Positions 24,060 through 35,989 of a DNA stretch of 64,000 nt are shown in pieces. A model generated the notes under the pieces. It saw only the letters and a program-made list of their open reading frames with translations. It did no database searches and was not told the DNA's origin. The stretch comes from Pomacea canaliculata (lineage: Eukaryota > Mollusca > Gastropoda > Architaenioglossa > Ampullariidae): assembly GCF_003073045.1 (NCBI RefSeq), contig NC_037601.1:4929872-4993871 (forward strand), read 5' to 3'. A program made the translations under genes and the position numbers. Each line of letters starts with the position of its first letter. Positions within the stretch are counted from its first letter, which is position 1.

Positions 24060-25459
24060 ACCCTCACCAGTATCCACGAGGAACAAAAGTCATCCATCTT
24101 ATCTAGATCATCAACCTACGGACATGAACAGAATATCAATGGAAATAACTCCAGGCAGATGAACAGAGTATAAATAATAACCAGAAATAATGACTACATT
24201 TGAGCCATTCCTTCTCTTTATATCTTGTTCCGTAGACTTTCAGTATAGAATACTTTGTTGGATCGATGTAACGATGTTTTAGCTCATAACAATTGTAAAA
24301 TAAAGAAAACTGATTATTATGTGTGATTCTAGAGAGAAATGTGAAATATATTTTTTGCTCTAAGAGAGGTCGTTTTAAAAGTTTTCAAAAACAGGTCAGA
24401 TATATTTATTAAAAAAATTGTAATAGCAATACACATTGGACCACATGTACATCAAATTGCATAAAAATAGACAGAAACGGGCAAGGGAGGTAATAAAGGA
24501 CAGATTTAAAAAGAAGACCGCGAAGTGATTATCTCCCGTTTTTCGAATCGTTCCTAGCTCGCGCAAAACTCATTAATACTCGTGTATATCGAAGTAAAAG
24601 CTATTGTTTATTTATTGTTCTGTTTTCATTCTTTGTGAACCTGGTACATCAGGACCTGGACGTTAAACCAGGATTAAAGAAGGTTTATCCCGAGGTTTAA
24701 AAAAGAGACAGACTAGTCGAGTAGCATGCCTGCCAACTCATGTGCTGCAAGGTTGTTATTATGGGCAGGGCCACACCTTTTCATAACCAGTTCGCTACCA
24801 CAGACAAACCCTCCTAAACGATAGTAAGAGATGAAAACATTACAATAATAAGAGTTAAAACTTGACAATACTGAGAGCTGATAGTTTAATACTAAGAGCT
24901 GATATTACAATAATGAGAGCTGAAAACATTGCAACATGAAAATGAAATCATTTTAATGAGATTTAAAAATGTTAAAATAATGACGGATGAAAACATTAAA
25001 ATAATAAGGGTTAAAATTTTACAATACTGAGAGTTGAAAATATTACATTTATGATGGATGAAACATTACAGTACTGAGAGTTGAAACCATTGCATTCATA
25101 AAGGTTGAAAATAGGAGTCAGGACCGAAACTTGTCTAATAAAAAAGAAATTAGATTCTTTGTGTTTTCCAACTCTGCGCCTTCCTTCATAATAATGAAAA
25201 CCCTAGACACTACAGGATGCAAGTCTTATTGAAATGCAGATATGAAGGCGAGAGAATAATTCAAGTCCCTCCCTGCACCTTGGTGTATTTATAGTAACAG
25301 CCATGGAGGTCAGTGGACTGAAGGTGGTTAGTAGTACATGAGGTAGCACGACCTGATCATTTCAGTAACGTGCGAGCTGTGTGTGTGGTAAGGTCTGTGT
25401 GTGTGTGGTGAGGTCTGTGTGTGTGCGTGGTGAGGTCTGTATGTGTGTAGTGAGGTCTG

Positions 25460-26240
25460 TATGTGTGTGACACAAGATGATATACTAGACAAGGTCACCT
25501 AAGTGTCGCTTAAGACGGCTGTAAGTCTGGTGTACCTACACATACATGACAATAAACATGCAGGTAGAGGTGAGTCATCAAAGAGGATGGCAGTCATTTC
25601 CATAAAATAAACGTTTGGAGGCGATAGTGAAGTGCCATTGGCATCCTAGATCAGCCCCCATGATAACAAAGCTAAAGTGCCATTTGAGGTCTTATCTAAC
25701 ACCCAGCCCCGGGAGACATTCTGACTTAAGTAAGAGGGCAATAAAATCAGATGTAAAGAAAGAGGAAGTAGTTTTGGTGTGTGGGGTGTCTCCATACTTA
25801 TTATATTTGTCACGTGATGCTTTCGTTTTTACAAAACCTCTTTTTGCCCAGTCTACATGTTGACATCAATTATAAAGCTTTTCTACCTATTCTCAAAGAA
25901 CCACCCTTTCTTCTGTCTTCTGCTTCTTCAACTTCTTATAGGAGTTAATAACTAAAACCCGAATGTATCCTCTAGGTTAAGGTTTAGAAATGTAGAAGAA
26001 GATCATGTATGTTCGTGGTTACAAAAGAAGGTTAAAGACTGGATGCTGAGTTGTTATTAGGGGCCGGCAAGCCAAACCTCAGTTGTCATTGTCACTCCAC
26101 TGCCACTGGCACCATAATAACCTGCCAAGTATTTTGTTTTAGGCTTGGTGCGGATATGTAACTCTGTCCTCATTCTAGGTAACTGTAATCAGGAATAAAA
26201 GCAGAGCACACCCAAACAGCCACGTAGACGTAGTCCAGCA
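25460..26240. other. Segment present only in duplicon copy 2
   Basis: Copy 1 runs from its TG-rich block straight into CCCTGCTACGGACATGTAGC (13188), whereas here about 780 bp lie between the two. No gene or repeat ends were recognised inside, so it could be an insertion here or a loss from copy 1. Confidence 0.6.
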
Positions 26241-26699
26241 CTCCCTGCTACGGACATGTAGCTCTATGGACATGCTGATAACCTTAATAGGAGATAAAAA
26301 CAGGCCTGAGTAAACACTTCTCAAAGAACACATTGTTTAGTACCCCTTTCAATTCTCCACCCGGAAGGAAATCATGTATATCACCGGAAACTTTGTTATC
26401 TTATTGACTAATCTGCATATTACTTAGCCTTAGCAGTGTTTAATACATGGAAACAAAACAATCCAAGTAGTGCACTAGGACTGCGTTTATATATATATTC
26501 TATCTTTGGCAGTATACTTTCTATTTCTTCCTGTTACAATGCGACATGATTAGTGCTAGAATTACACTAAGGATGAATAGAGTGTAGTGATGTATTTTTA
26601 AATTGTAGTAAATTGTAAAATGTGGTGCAGGAGGGGTAGTTTTAAACTTATATGGTTATATAATCTAGGTTTCTCTATCGTGAAGTTCCGGTAGGTATA

Positions 26700-26839
26700 T
26701 CAGGTTCATAGACTCCAGAGGGGGAATAAATTTAGGGCAACACCGGTTTAGAAGTGTATTGCGCAAGCACCGGGATAAAGATCCGGGTACGACACAACTG
26801 TGTACAACACTCACTTGTCGTTGATCGAACAGCAACAAC
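26700..26839 (+). promoter_or_regulatory. Promoter region of gene D
   Basis: About 130 bp before the ATG are shared with the promoters of genes B and C: AGAGGGGGA, CACCGGTTTAG, GCACCGGGATAAAGATCCGG and ACACTCAC. The TATA-like core is weaker than in gene C. Confidence 0.5.
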
Positions 26840-29803
26840 ATGGCCACCGCTGCTGACTCCAATCTTCCACAGGCTAACAGAGAGACAAAAGGTGAGAGAA
26901 GAGTCTGTAGTTTGTTGTTGATGGGTGATGATAATACTAACATTATCAAACAGCATATCTTTGTTGTAACACTATTTGAAAATTGTGTTCATGAAATATT
27001 CTAGTTTGATATTTTGTTTAGACATTTCTTTTTTCTCACACACACACACACATGTACGCAGATTAACACATAAATACATGCAAACATACACAAAGCACAC
27101 AAGTACATATCAGATATAGATACACAAAACCTAAGGCAGCTTTCTCTCTCTCTCACACACACACATGGAAGAAAAGGAGATATAAGATGGAAGGTGCTTC
27201 TGAATTCCTTCACGCTTGAATGCAAAATGCACCACACACGGTCGCTGGTTCTCCGGGCGCACTAACATCTATTTTTAGGTCGATAAAAGCCGAGGTTAAA
27301 GGTCAGCAATATAACACCCTGTTGACATCGGTACTCGCTGCACTTATCTGTCTTTGAAAAACAAGTGCACAGAAGTGACAATGAACTGAAAGTAGAAGGA
27401 AAAGATTTACGATTGTGAGTTTAAACTGTTAACTTGTCGGGTACCGAATCCCATGTTTGAATCGGGTGTGTCTCAAAGTAAACATTTCGACAACGTGTTT
27501 ACAAATGTCACTTGTGCTTTGTTTATTTGTTTATTTCTTAGTGACAGAGTGACTGTTCCCACTGAAGATTCACATGTTTCCAAATCACGGGTACCTTGTA
27601 TAATGGGAAAGTCTGTAGTTCTGTGTTTCACAAAAAAAAAAGAAAAAAAAATACCCAACCCAAAAATAAGCCCTACAATTATTTTTCCAGATTCTCGTGA
27701 TATAAGCCCTGCCTCAGATATCCACCATCATAAAGTAATGATATTATGATAGAAATAAATAAGATTATGAGTTATGAAGATGTTCCAGAAGAAGATGAGA
27801 CAACTGTATTAAAATAAATGTACATAAAGAAATGAGAGCCTCTGAAAATAAGACCTTGTGAAAGAAACATTAATATCACCCGGTCTTATTTTCGGGCAAC
27901 ACGGTAGTATTAGAGAAAACCTTCGATTCCTTTTCACAGTTTTTACTAATGTTAAGAGTCGAAAGATTGTTACCACTGTGTCTAACATTTCTTACAGTGT
28001 CGATGGCGGACACGCCACCCCCTCAGTACTACCCGATGGCCCATCCCCACACCGGAGGCGCACCCATCAACACACACAACTTCATGGGAATGCACGTGGT
28101 GCAGCCCCACCCCACAGTCATGGTGAGTTCTTGGAACAACTTCCACATCCTGTCATCATAGAGCACAATAGCACCTTTGTGACAATAACAGGATTGTATT
28201 GAATTTTTCTGGAGTTTATGAGAACATTAATCTTTGTGCCACAAACACAGGCCTGACGAGAGGGGGGGGGACAGGGGGGTCTGGTGTACCCGGGCCCGCA
28301 TGTGTAATGCTTGGGTGTTCTGTCCTTAGACCTTTCTTTAAAAGAAAAAGAAAAGGAGAAGAAGAAAAAAAAAATCCACTGCACACACATCTGCATTAAT
28401 TTGATGTACTTTAGAGACTTTAGCTTAATTGTTTGCACTCACGGAACACTAATAAAATTAATTAAAACTAATGAAATTAAAATAAATTAAGCTCAAAGAA
28501 TATGGATGACTTAAGAAACGAGTACTAGTGTGATGTCTAGAGACAAGTCCCAATCCTAATGATCTTAATGAGAGGCTTTTAAAATTCAAACTCCCTCTTC
28601 CCTTAATTAAAAAGCTTTTTATCATATTACATAACATTTTTGTTTTCACCCAATTCTGTAATGATAAAAATGTATACCCGGAGTCGTCTCAGTTCACAAT
28701 TAATCAGATAGTATGGTTTCCATGTTTTTATTTCATTACTTTTACAGTTTGGGTGTTGTCCTTAGAACATTGTAAAACTTTAAATTAAGGCATAAACGAT
28801 TACTAAGCTCAACATTTAACAATACTACGCTCATTACTAACATTTTCTTTTTACAAATGTTCCAGTCAGATATTATTTTATTATATTCTTTATTAAATTA
28901 TTTCAATAATTTTTCTCCAATAAAGCACAGTTTTAAGTTTTGTTTTTAAGTTGTTTTTTTTTGCATCTAAACACACACATAGGGGAATGAGAAAACATGA
29001 CCACCTGAATCCTTTAACCTATGAACTTCTTTATTTTCATTGTGGCAGGTGACTCAGCCTGTCGTGACTGTAACGAAGCCAGCAACCACTTGTTCTCTGG
29101 TGATGTCGGTTCTCAGCACCATCTTCTGTTGCTTCGTCTGTGGCATTGCCGGCATCCTCGTCGCCTGGAAGGTACATCACGTGATTTACCCCCACCAATG
29201 AAATTTCCCAAATATTATGTTTACATATGTTTTATTATTTTTCTGGTGGCTGCTTCGTGCACTTCGATTATTGCTTCTGTTGACGGTGTTGCTGTCATTG
29301 TTGTTGATTCTGCCGTTTGTTGATGATTATAAGGAAATTTTCACGTGTGTTGTTCTGGGTAAATTTAGCCACAGAATGTTTTAATGTGTTGCTAACCCCG
29401 GAATGCTTTCACGTGTTATTTGCTGTCACCACATGTTGTTATTATGTCGTTAAAAATGTCATATCCACGAAGTTTGTTAACCATGTATGTTTTCACGTGT
29501 CTGGGTAGGTTGTCATGTGGGTTTAAGCTAGGATATATTTTTACAAGTGTTTTTAACCACAGCATGCTTTACATCGCGTGTTAACCACTGAATGTCTGAC
29601 GTCTGCTGCTGACCACAGTCCGTGTTCACATCTGTTCACAGGCCCGCCTGCACGTCCTGGAGAACAAGTTCGATCAGGCCCGCCATTCCATCAGCATCGT
29701 GTGGATTTTCTTCGGCCTCGCCCTCTTCTTTGGACTCCTCACCTGGGGACTAAGTGTCTACTACATAGTTCTCATTACTAGTTTTTCTCGATATAACAAG
29801 TAG
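26840..29803 (+). CDS. CD225/IFITM-like small membrane protein (gene D)
   Basis: Exons 26840-26891, 27998-28122, 29049-29171 and 29642-29803 join in frame to 153 residues with GT-AG introns (phases 1, 0, 0). Residues 1-59 form a soluble, Pro/His-rich head (MATAADSNLPQANRETK, MADTPPPQYYPMAHPHTGG). Residues 73-100 form the first membrane segment, CSLVMSVLSTIFCCFVCG, with a Cys-Cys pair at 86-87 and a Trp-Lys end. A loop ARLHVLENKFDQARHSIS leads to the second helix (about 119-148). The length and two-segment plan fit the CD225/dispanin family. Exons 3 and 4 are closest to decayed gene B; exon 3 also matches gene C at 27 of 41 positions. ATTAAA lies at 29953-29958 and a family-type AATAAA at 30858-30863, so the 3' untranslated region may be long. 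Function is inferred only at family level. Confidence 0.8.
28244..28383. mobile_element. Unclassified G-rich insertion in intron 2 of gene D
   Basis: About 140 bp begin with a G-rich stretch (GGTCTGGTGTACCCGGGCCC) and end in an A/G-rich run (GAAAAAGAAAAGGAG). They are absent from the matching place in gene B, where GTGCCACACACATCTGC is continuous (14830-14846). It behaves like an insertion after duplication; the A-rich end would suit a retroposed fragment, but the family is not known to me. Confidence 0.5.
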
Positions 29804-31125
29804 TAACCTCGCCCCGTCCAGTGGAGTCACGTGGACCAATGAGGTCGACTTGGACTTCTTGTCGAACGAATCTCTCGCCTCTGTCATGCAACTGTAGCGA
29901 CAATTTTTAGTGATATAACTCTGTGATTTTAAGGCTAAGTGGTGGTAGTTTCATTAAAGCATATTTAAAAAAAAATTAAATAAGAATAATGAAGTAGACT
30001 TGTACAACGTAGAACACCTGCACGTGGCTGGTTCTTCGCGATTTACGTTTCATTATTTACACTAAAAATGTAACTAATCACTGCATTTAGTGTCACTAAT
30101 GATGTGTTGATACAGTAATATTTAAGAACAGCTTAAACAATTTTCCACAAGATGATAATGGCAAAACGGAATATTGTTATACTGTTTGACAGTTGCTATT
30201 TATGTTACACCCACAGTAATCATGTTTAGTTTACACCAGTTTGCGTGGATTTTAACTCTGTTACTCTCCACAGGTCTGACATTTCTCACTTCAAACATAC
30301 ATTTGAATCGTCTGGTATTTATTATTTTTTATTTTATTATTTTATTATTTTTCTTCATATTAATATTGAGCTACGTGGCTTACGTTTAGTATACAAGCAC
30401 AAGTTGTCGTTCTTGAGCAGAAGTAAAATAAATTTTAAAAATAATTAAGTCCCTTTATTTCACCCATATCCCAGCCTTATGAGCAGACTCATAATGCTTT
30501 ACAAATAATTATCATTATTAAAGGCAGAAACTGAAGAAACCAACCACAATGACAGAAGAAATAAATCATTAATATTTTGTATCAGCTTTATGACTTACAT
30601 GAACATAATATAAATACTAACCAACAGGAATGAACACATTTGTACATTTTAAATCATTTCTTTACTTTACGTACTTCAACACAACATAAATATTAAGCAG
30701 AAATAATGACTACGTTTGTACATTTTGAATCATTTGTTCTCTTTATATTTTGCACCTTTTTGTTTGTTTTTGATATAATTTTCAATACCTTTTTTTCTTT
30801 TGAGCGCTAGTTGGATGTTTAAAAAAACAGTTTTACTTTTTCTCATAGCGTTTGGGAAATAAAGAAAAGTCATCGTGGGATTCTACTGAGTGATCGAAAG
30901 TGAAATTTCTTTCTAAGGGGTTTGTTTATGAAGTTTGAATTTGGTGAGAGATAGTTAAAGTTACATCCCTCCATCGCCATAAACATCATCACCCCGCAGC
31001 TCTGTAGACAGGGCATTGATGATGTCTTGAGAACTCGTGTTTCTCTCTCTTTATCATTTTCACTCACACACCACACACACTGCTCACCTCTCTCTCTTAC
31101 ACACACAATCAGGCCCCGTTAGCTG
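29804..31125 (+). other. 3' flank of gene D
   Basis: Contains CAGAAATAATGACTACG and a diverged version of the tail found after genes A and C, up to AATAAA at 30858. No further exon is seen. Confidence 0.6.
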
Positions 31126-31136
31126 ATTTATTTTTC

Positions 31137-31330
31137 GCAAAAGTCGCAATGAAGGGAAAAACTTCGGGAACCTTCGGGAAGCGTGACGTCAGCGAGCTGG
31201 GTAGACTGCTCGAAGTAAAAACATTTCGCTTCAATCTTTGGAAGCTACGAAACTTGTTCTGGGGCTAATTCAACTTTAAACACTATGAAAGGCTTCATAA
31301 AGTTAATTGCGACAGGCAAAATAGCCTGTG
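31137..31330 (+). repeat. Dispersed repeat, copy 1 of 2 in the window
   Basis: Matches 47985-47745 (minus) over about 190 bp. Shared landmarks are GGGAAAAACTTCGG, a TGACGTCAGCGA or GACGTCAGCGA site, GAAACTTGTTCTGGGGCTA and AAGTTAATTGCGACAGGCAA. It is not a simple repeat. Its class is unknown; it could be the head of a composite SINE, because the other copy is followed by a tRNA-like stretch. Confidence 0.75.
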
Positions 31331-31403
31331 TTCAGTCAAAGGTTGTGTTTAATTCGTTACATTATTACACTGATAACCCTATCTATCTATTCCTCTTCAT
31401 GCA

Positions 31404-31805
31404 TCAGGTTGCACATAAATCCTCAACTAGAGTCCGCCACCGATGTCGATCGGCTGAAACCCGCTCCAGGTGACCCCATGTCCAGTCCTTTCCCTTCATC
31501 TCCCTTTCCATTGTTTTTCTCCAAGCTTCCTTTGGACGGCCTTGTTTTCCTCGGTCGTCTGGAGTCCATCCTAGGGCGACTCTGGAGAGGTCTGCTGTCT
31601 GCTGGCGGAGCACATGGCGTGACTGCTTTCCCCTGGTATCGTAGACAATAAACAACTAGAATAAGAAAAATAACATTCGCCGTGATCGCGAATCGTTACA
31701 AGGTGAGGTGTCCACTTTAGTCGCCTTTTACATGCCTGGCTGGATGGCAGGGACCCTAATCTTACAATGCTCACTAGGCAAGCATACCCTGGGGTCCCAC
31801 AGGGA
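31404..31805 (-). mobile_element. Internally deleted RTE-like LINE: 5' leader joined to 3' end
   Basis: Read on the minus strand it begins with a leader (GACCCCAGGGTATGCTTGCC ... GGGTCCCTGCCATCCAG) that matches the start of the LINE at 57919. After about 150 bp it passes directly into coding sequence for the C-terminal end of the same kind of LINE: SRVALGWTPDDRGKQGRPKE and WTWGHLERVSADRHRWRTLV. Endonuclease and reverse transcriptase are missing. It is a short, non-autonomous derivative. Confidence 0.72.
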
Positions 31806-32579
31806 CTTGTCTGCTTGAGTCACGTGATTTACCCGCCAAACTGTGTGAGTTCTAGTCCGACTCCTAGTCTTAGAGCAAATCAAGGAGGCCAACTCCCGTC
31901 AATACATACTTTTTAGGTGGTAACAAGTGGAACAGGAAAATATCCATAATTAAAGTCTGCACCAAAAACTGACCAGGGTTCCCTTAAAACTAAAAAGGCT
32001 TGTGTACAAGTGTTTAGAGAGCATTACAGAAGGAAGACAGCCTTGTGTTCATTAGCATCATCCAATGAACTATAACGGATCAACAGAAACATTAGAGTTT
32101 TGTACAACCAGCTACCCTGAGTTCAAAACTGTCAAGCAAAGAAATCTGTAATAAGCAGCATCTCCTCTTTTCTGCCCCAAAACATGAGAAAAAAAATCAG
32201 GATTTGTGTAAACTAAATGTTTCTTTTTGGTCAAAAGATCTGTATTAAATTTAATAACTGCAAGCAAAGAGCAGTTTCTAATAATATTTGTATATGACGC
32301 ACGTGCAGTGTAGGGTCGGAGCCACGTGACAGGTGAACTTTGACGCACACGGCTCCGCCCTCTTTGATGTAATTAATTACGACGAACGTGCATTGTAGAG
32401 GAGGACTTGTTAGCACGTGACACGAGTCTTGTTGTTGCGGCTTGACAACGTCATATTCACCAGCCTCTCTATGAATTCTTTTATTCTTGAGAATGACGTT
32501 GTCCGAATGACGCACAGAGTCTGGTGACGAAGTGCACGAGAAGATTTGTGGTGAGGTCAGCAGACAGTCGTCTGCAGCA

Positions 32580-34543
32580 ATGAAGACTAAACTGCGATTT
32601 CCTGGTGAGTCATGTTTGTACTCCAGTGTTCCTCTCTCTCTCTCTCTCGTGTGTGTGTGTGTCTACGCATTGCTGCCATCATATTACTGTTGTTACAAAC
32701 TCTGTGATGTAACCATCTAAAGGTTGTACCAAAGGTCGTTACCAAGCAACGCGATGCCATGCAGTGTCGCCTTCCTTCAGCTCCAGCAGTCAGTTGTCTA
32801 CTGTAGTGTCGCCCACAGACATGCGATGCCAGGCTTTTCCCGGAGCTCTGAAATGCGCTGTATTTTTAATAATGTAAAATTAAGGACTTCAGTTATATCG
32901 GTTTATACAGACAAACGTTAACTGATTAGTGGGAGACCGAAAACACCTTCGAATTCTCTCCTACAAAGTGTGTATGCATTCACTTTTGCAAACTGCGAGG
33001 TATGTTTCCAGACCTATCTCTGTCACCGGCACGGTACCTACAGTGGCCCAGCCATTTCTTGGGGTCATCTTTGACCGCCAACTGTCTCGTGCCCTGATCC
33101 GCTCCAAGGTAAACTTTTGCTCCATCATCTGTGGCTGTGAGAGTCCTACCTCAACGTTCTTGATCCCATTCATCATCATGGACTCCTCATCTGTGCCTTT
33201 CGCACCACTCGTGTACACAGTTTGTACAAAGAAGCTGATGAGCCCCACTTTGTCCTCGCCGTCTGAAGCTCATTCTATCCCATGTTTGTCGTTTAAAAGC
33301 TCATCCTGGACACTCTACCTACCGTGCTGTTTCATTCTCAGCCAAAGAGCCAAAACTATTATCCCTCCGTGCTGCACCTCACTTACAAACTGCTGGAGTA
33401 AATGTTCAACAGGTAGAGCCTCTCCCTCTCCTGCCAGCTTCTCCTTGAACTCTTCCTTCTCCTGCGATTTGTCTTGATCTTGCAGACCTCATCTTTCTAC
33501 AACGCCTTCAGGAAATTCTCTCTCAGCATCCTCGATTCTGAAAGGCCTGTAAATGTATATAAACAAAAACTTTTACTAGTAAGTCTGTTTAGTGAACCAT
33601 AACCCTGGTGGCATGGAATGTCTGCAAGTGATTTCTTGAAGATAAGGCGAGATTTTATGAGAAATGTGTGTCCGTGTGTGTTTGTGAGTTTTTATTTATT
33701 TCCATTTGTGTTACATAAATATTCTGTATTTGATTATTACTATTTGACTACTGTTTAGTTATAGTGAGATCTCAAATAATATAATAACAGAATAATATAA
33801 TAATCAACAATAATATAATTTCCAAATCTTACAGGTGTAGAGCATATAAAACATGTTTGTTCTCTGTCATTACCCGAGCATTACACAGCGTTACACAGCA
33901 TTACGCATCACGGTATTTATTTATTGCTCATATTATAAAATGAGTTCTGTTGACTGCAGTGTGTAAGCTGTGTTAGAAAGCATCTGCTGCAGCAGCAACA
34001 ACAACAACGACGACGACGACGACGATGATGATATGTAGATAGCGATGTCATACACTTACTGTGAAGAAGTCAAAGACAGTCACAAAGGACCAGTCAGCTT
34101 GAATATTACTTGCTACACACACAGACCCGTTGTCTCCCCTAAATCACTGTACACGACCTTCACATAGTCTTCGTCATTGTCACTTCCCCATTTTAATGAG
34201 ATTTTTTTAAATTCTTTTTTTCATGTTTGCAGTTTTAATCCCCTGCATCGTACTTCTTGTTCTTACCTGGAATGTGTTTAGAAGACGCCATCATCTTCTG
34301 GAGCTCACCTTTCCTAGCCTTGTGAACAGCAGCAAGAGCATCCAGTCGAGAGGAACAGCCCACGACCATGATTCTTCGACAACCTTGTACCCGACAACTT
34401 CCATCCATCATATGTCCTCAAAGCCCGAAGATACATCTCTAAGCAAGAGAAATTGTGAGCGCTTATTGTGTGTGCAAATGCTCATTGTGTGTGGGAGTGA
34501 GCGCTCATTGTGTGTATATTTGAAAGCTTATTGTGGTATATGA
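32580..34543 (+). pseudogene. Alpha-1,2-fucosyltransferase copy without catalytic domain
   Basis: Exon 1 (32580-32604, MKTKLRFP, donor GTGAGT) and the start of exon 2 (34233) are preserved and in frame, giving the membrane anchor LIPCIVLLVLTWNVFRR and the stem up to SSKPEDTSLSKRN. At 34455 the sequence leaves homology with the intact gene (38760-40493), and about 30 unrelated residues from short repeats follow before a stop at 34543. The GT11 motifs are all absent. If expressed, the product would be a Golgi anchor and stem only; that is possible but I treat it as a truncated copy. The intron has been enlarged by a LINE fragment. Confidence 0.88.
32990..33560 (+). mobile_element. LINE fragment, C-terminal reverse transcriptase region (jockey-like)
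   Basis: In changing frames the plus strand shows FLGVIFDRQLS, then YLNVLDPIHHHGLLICAFRT and HSLYKEADEPHFVLAV. These are the 3' blocks of jockey-superfamily LINEs ('LGVxFDxxLT', 'LDPIHHxGLRxxxGAFRTS', 'SLYxEAxEPxL'). It is 5'-truncated and broken. It lies in the intron of the left-arm fucosyltransferase copy and is absent from the right arm. Confidence 0.7.
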
Positions 34544-34630
34544 ACGCTCATTGTGTATGTATGAGCGCTCATTGCGTCTGTAAGTGCTCATTGTGAGTGA
34601 ACGCTCACTGTATATATGTGTGAGCGCGCG
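34456..34630 (+). repeat. Degenerate GAGCGCTCATTGTG short tandem repeats
   Basis: About eight imperfect copies of GAGCGCTCATTGTGTGT lie exactly at the junction where the left arm lost the catalytic region. The right arm has only about two at 38520-38570. The core AGCGCT is itself palindromic. Confidence 0.85.
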
Positions 34631-35122
34631 CGGAAGGCACAAGTGTCTGTCACTGTAGAGGGCTTATCATCAGGGTTGTCATCAGTTCCCCCTGTGGTTG
34701 TTGAAAGTGCTGATCAGACAAGTGACTCTCTCACCTTCTGCTATGAACTGATACAATGATGCTCGTGCTTTCATTTGTCTTCCTTTATATCTCATTGCTT
34801 CCCCCGATGACTTTATTGAATTAGTCAAGTTCACGGTTTCTTTAGAGATTATTTGTCATCATCACAACTTTGTGCTTTTGCACCCATGCATTCTGCTGCG
34901 GCTAATGGGATTTTGTAATAAACTTTACTGCTCATTAAACACTTTCAAATTTCTGTTCGTTTACTCACTTGTGCCTCAGTAGCCGGTAGTAGTAAGACAT
35001 AAGAGGTAAAACAATCACCAGTAAAAACCACCAACACTGTCTGCCTTGTCATCAACTCACCCTGATAGCAGTCACTGTGGTGCTCCAGATACTTCAGTGC
35101 TACAGAGACAGGGAGATTTGTC

Positions 35123-35985
35123 ACTAAAATCAAATAGACAACAAGTGAACAAGTTTATCAGCAGCGTAGTAACTGATTTATTCAGTACCTATAACACTGG
35201 AGAAAGCGACCCACGTCGATTCGACGATTCGATTGCTGCTTCAATTTCACTAGGGGTATCTATCGTTTGTCTGACGGGTGGCCTACCTAGAGGATCTGAG
35301 ACTGTTTCCCCCAACAATTGGCGGTCTTCGTGAGGCGGCCAGAAGTTGTGTTTAAGTCATTTATTGTTAGAAAACAACCTTTTGCAATCCGATTTTTTTT
35401 TTTTGTTTTTACTTGAACAAAAGTGCAGCCAGGGAGGAGTTACCTCCCCAGTTTTAGCAACTTTTCTCTCTTAAAGTTGTACTTTTTCATCAAGATTGAC
35501 CCATCCATCTCTCGCACTTACAGTAAGACCGCCACAATAATTCGCGTGGACAAACTTGCAAAATGTTGAATTCTCGTCCATCCATGCGTGTTTTTTAAAA
35601 CAGAAATTATCATCATAGTCGTCGTCCTCAGCAGCAGCTATAAGCATACCAAACTCTTTGTGATGTCACTCACAGCAGGACAACAAAGCAAGACCTCCGT
35701 GGTATGTCTTTACTCACCAGCTCCAGGGTTAAGGTCAGTTTTTATAGTTAGAGATACTCGTGTATAACAATTGTATAGCGCATACTCACACTTAGGACAG
35801 GGACAGCACACGAGGGACCAAGGACATATATATTAATATATATATAGGGTTGTTAGCTCGTGGTGGGACAGAAGAATAAGCAATAGTAGTACTAACGACG
35901 CACAGTCCTGCTGAAGTAAGTGTGGATTGTGTGAGGAGTGATGCTCAAGGAAAAGGTGCATTTTCAGTACAGACTTGAAGGATTC
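35123..35985. other. Inverted-duplication spacer, left part
   Basis: Unique, AT-rich DNA with no exon I can support. A fragment GTATAGCGCATACTCACACTTAGG near 35770 resembles mollusc SINE tails but is too short to classify. Confidence 0.5.
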
Positions 35986-35989
35986 AATT

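Larger units (their letters stand above)
24240..29803 (+). repeat. Segmental duplication, copy 2 (direct repeat of 11960-16741)
   Basis: It starts in the 3' untranslated region of gene C and ends with the last exon of gene D. In copy 1 the matching 3' untranslated segment (11960-12460) stands alone with no coding exon before it, which suggests that a C-like gene once preceded it. Confidence 0.88.
32293..35122 (+). repeat. Inverted duplication, left arm
   Basis: Matches 40776-37945 in reverse complement at well over 90 per cent by eye in the aligned parts. It includes the fucosyltransferase promoter, exon 1, part of exon 2 and 3' flank. It differs from the right arm by a LINE fragment in the intron (about 32925-34190 has no match) and by loss of about 1.1 kb of coding sequence after 34455. 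Confidence 0.93.

Noticed and set aside
32929-33477. 182-residue plus-strand open frame as a gene
   Set aside because: Its reading mixes frames of a LINE fragment; the adjacent frame carries the recognisable LINE motifs.
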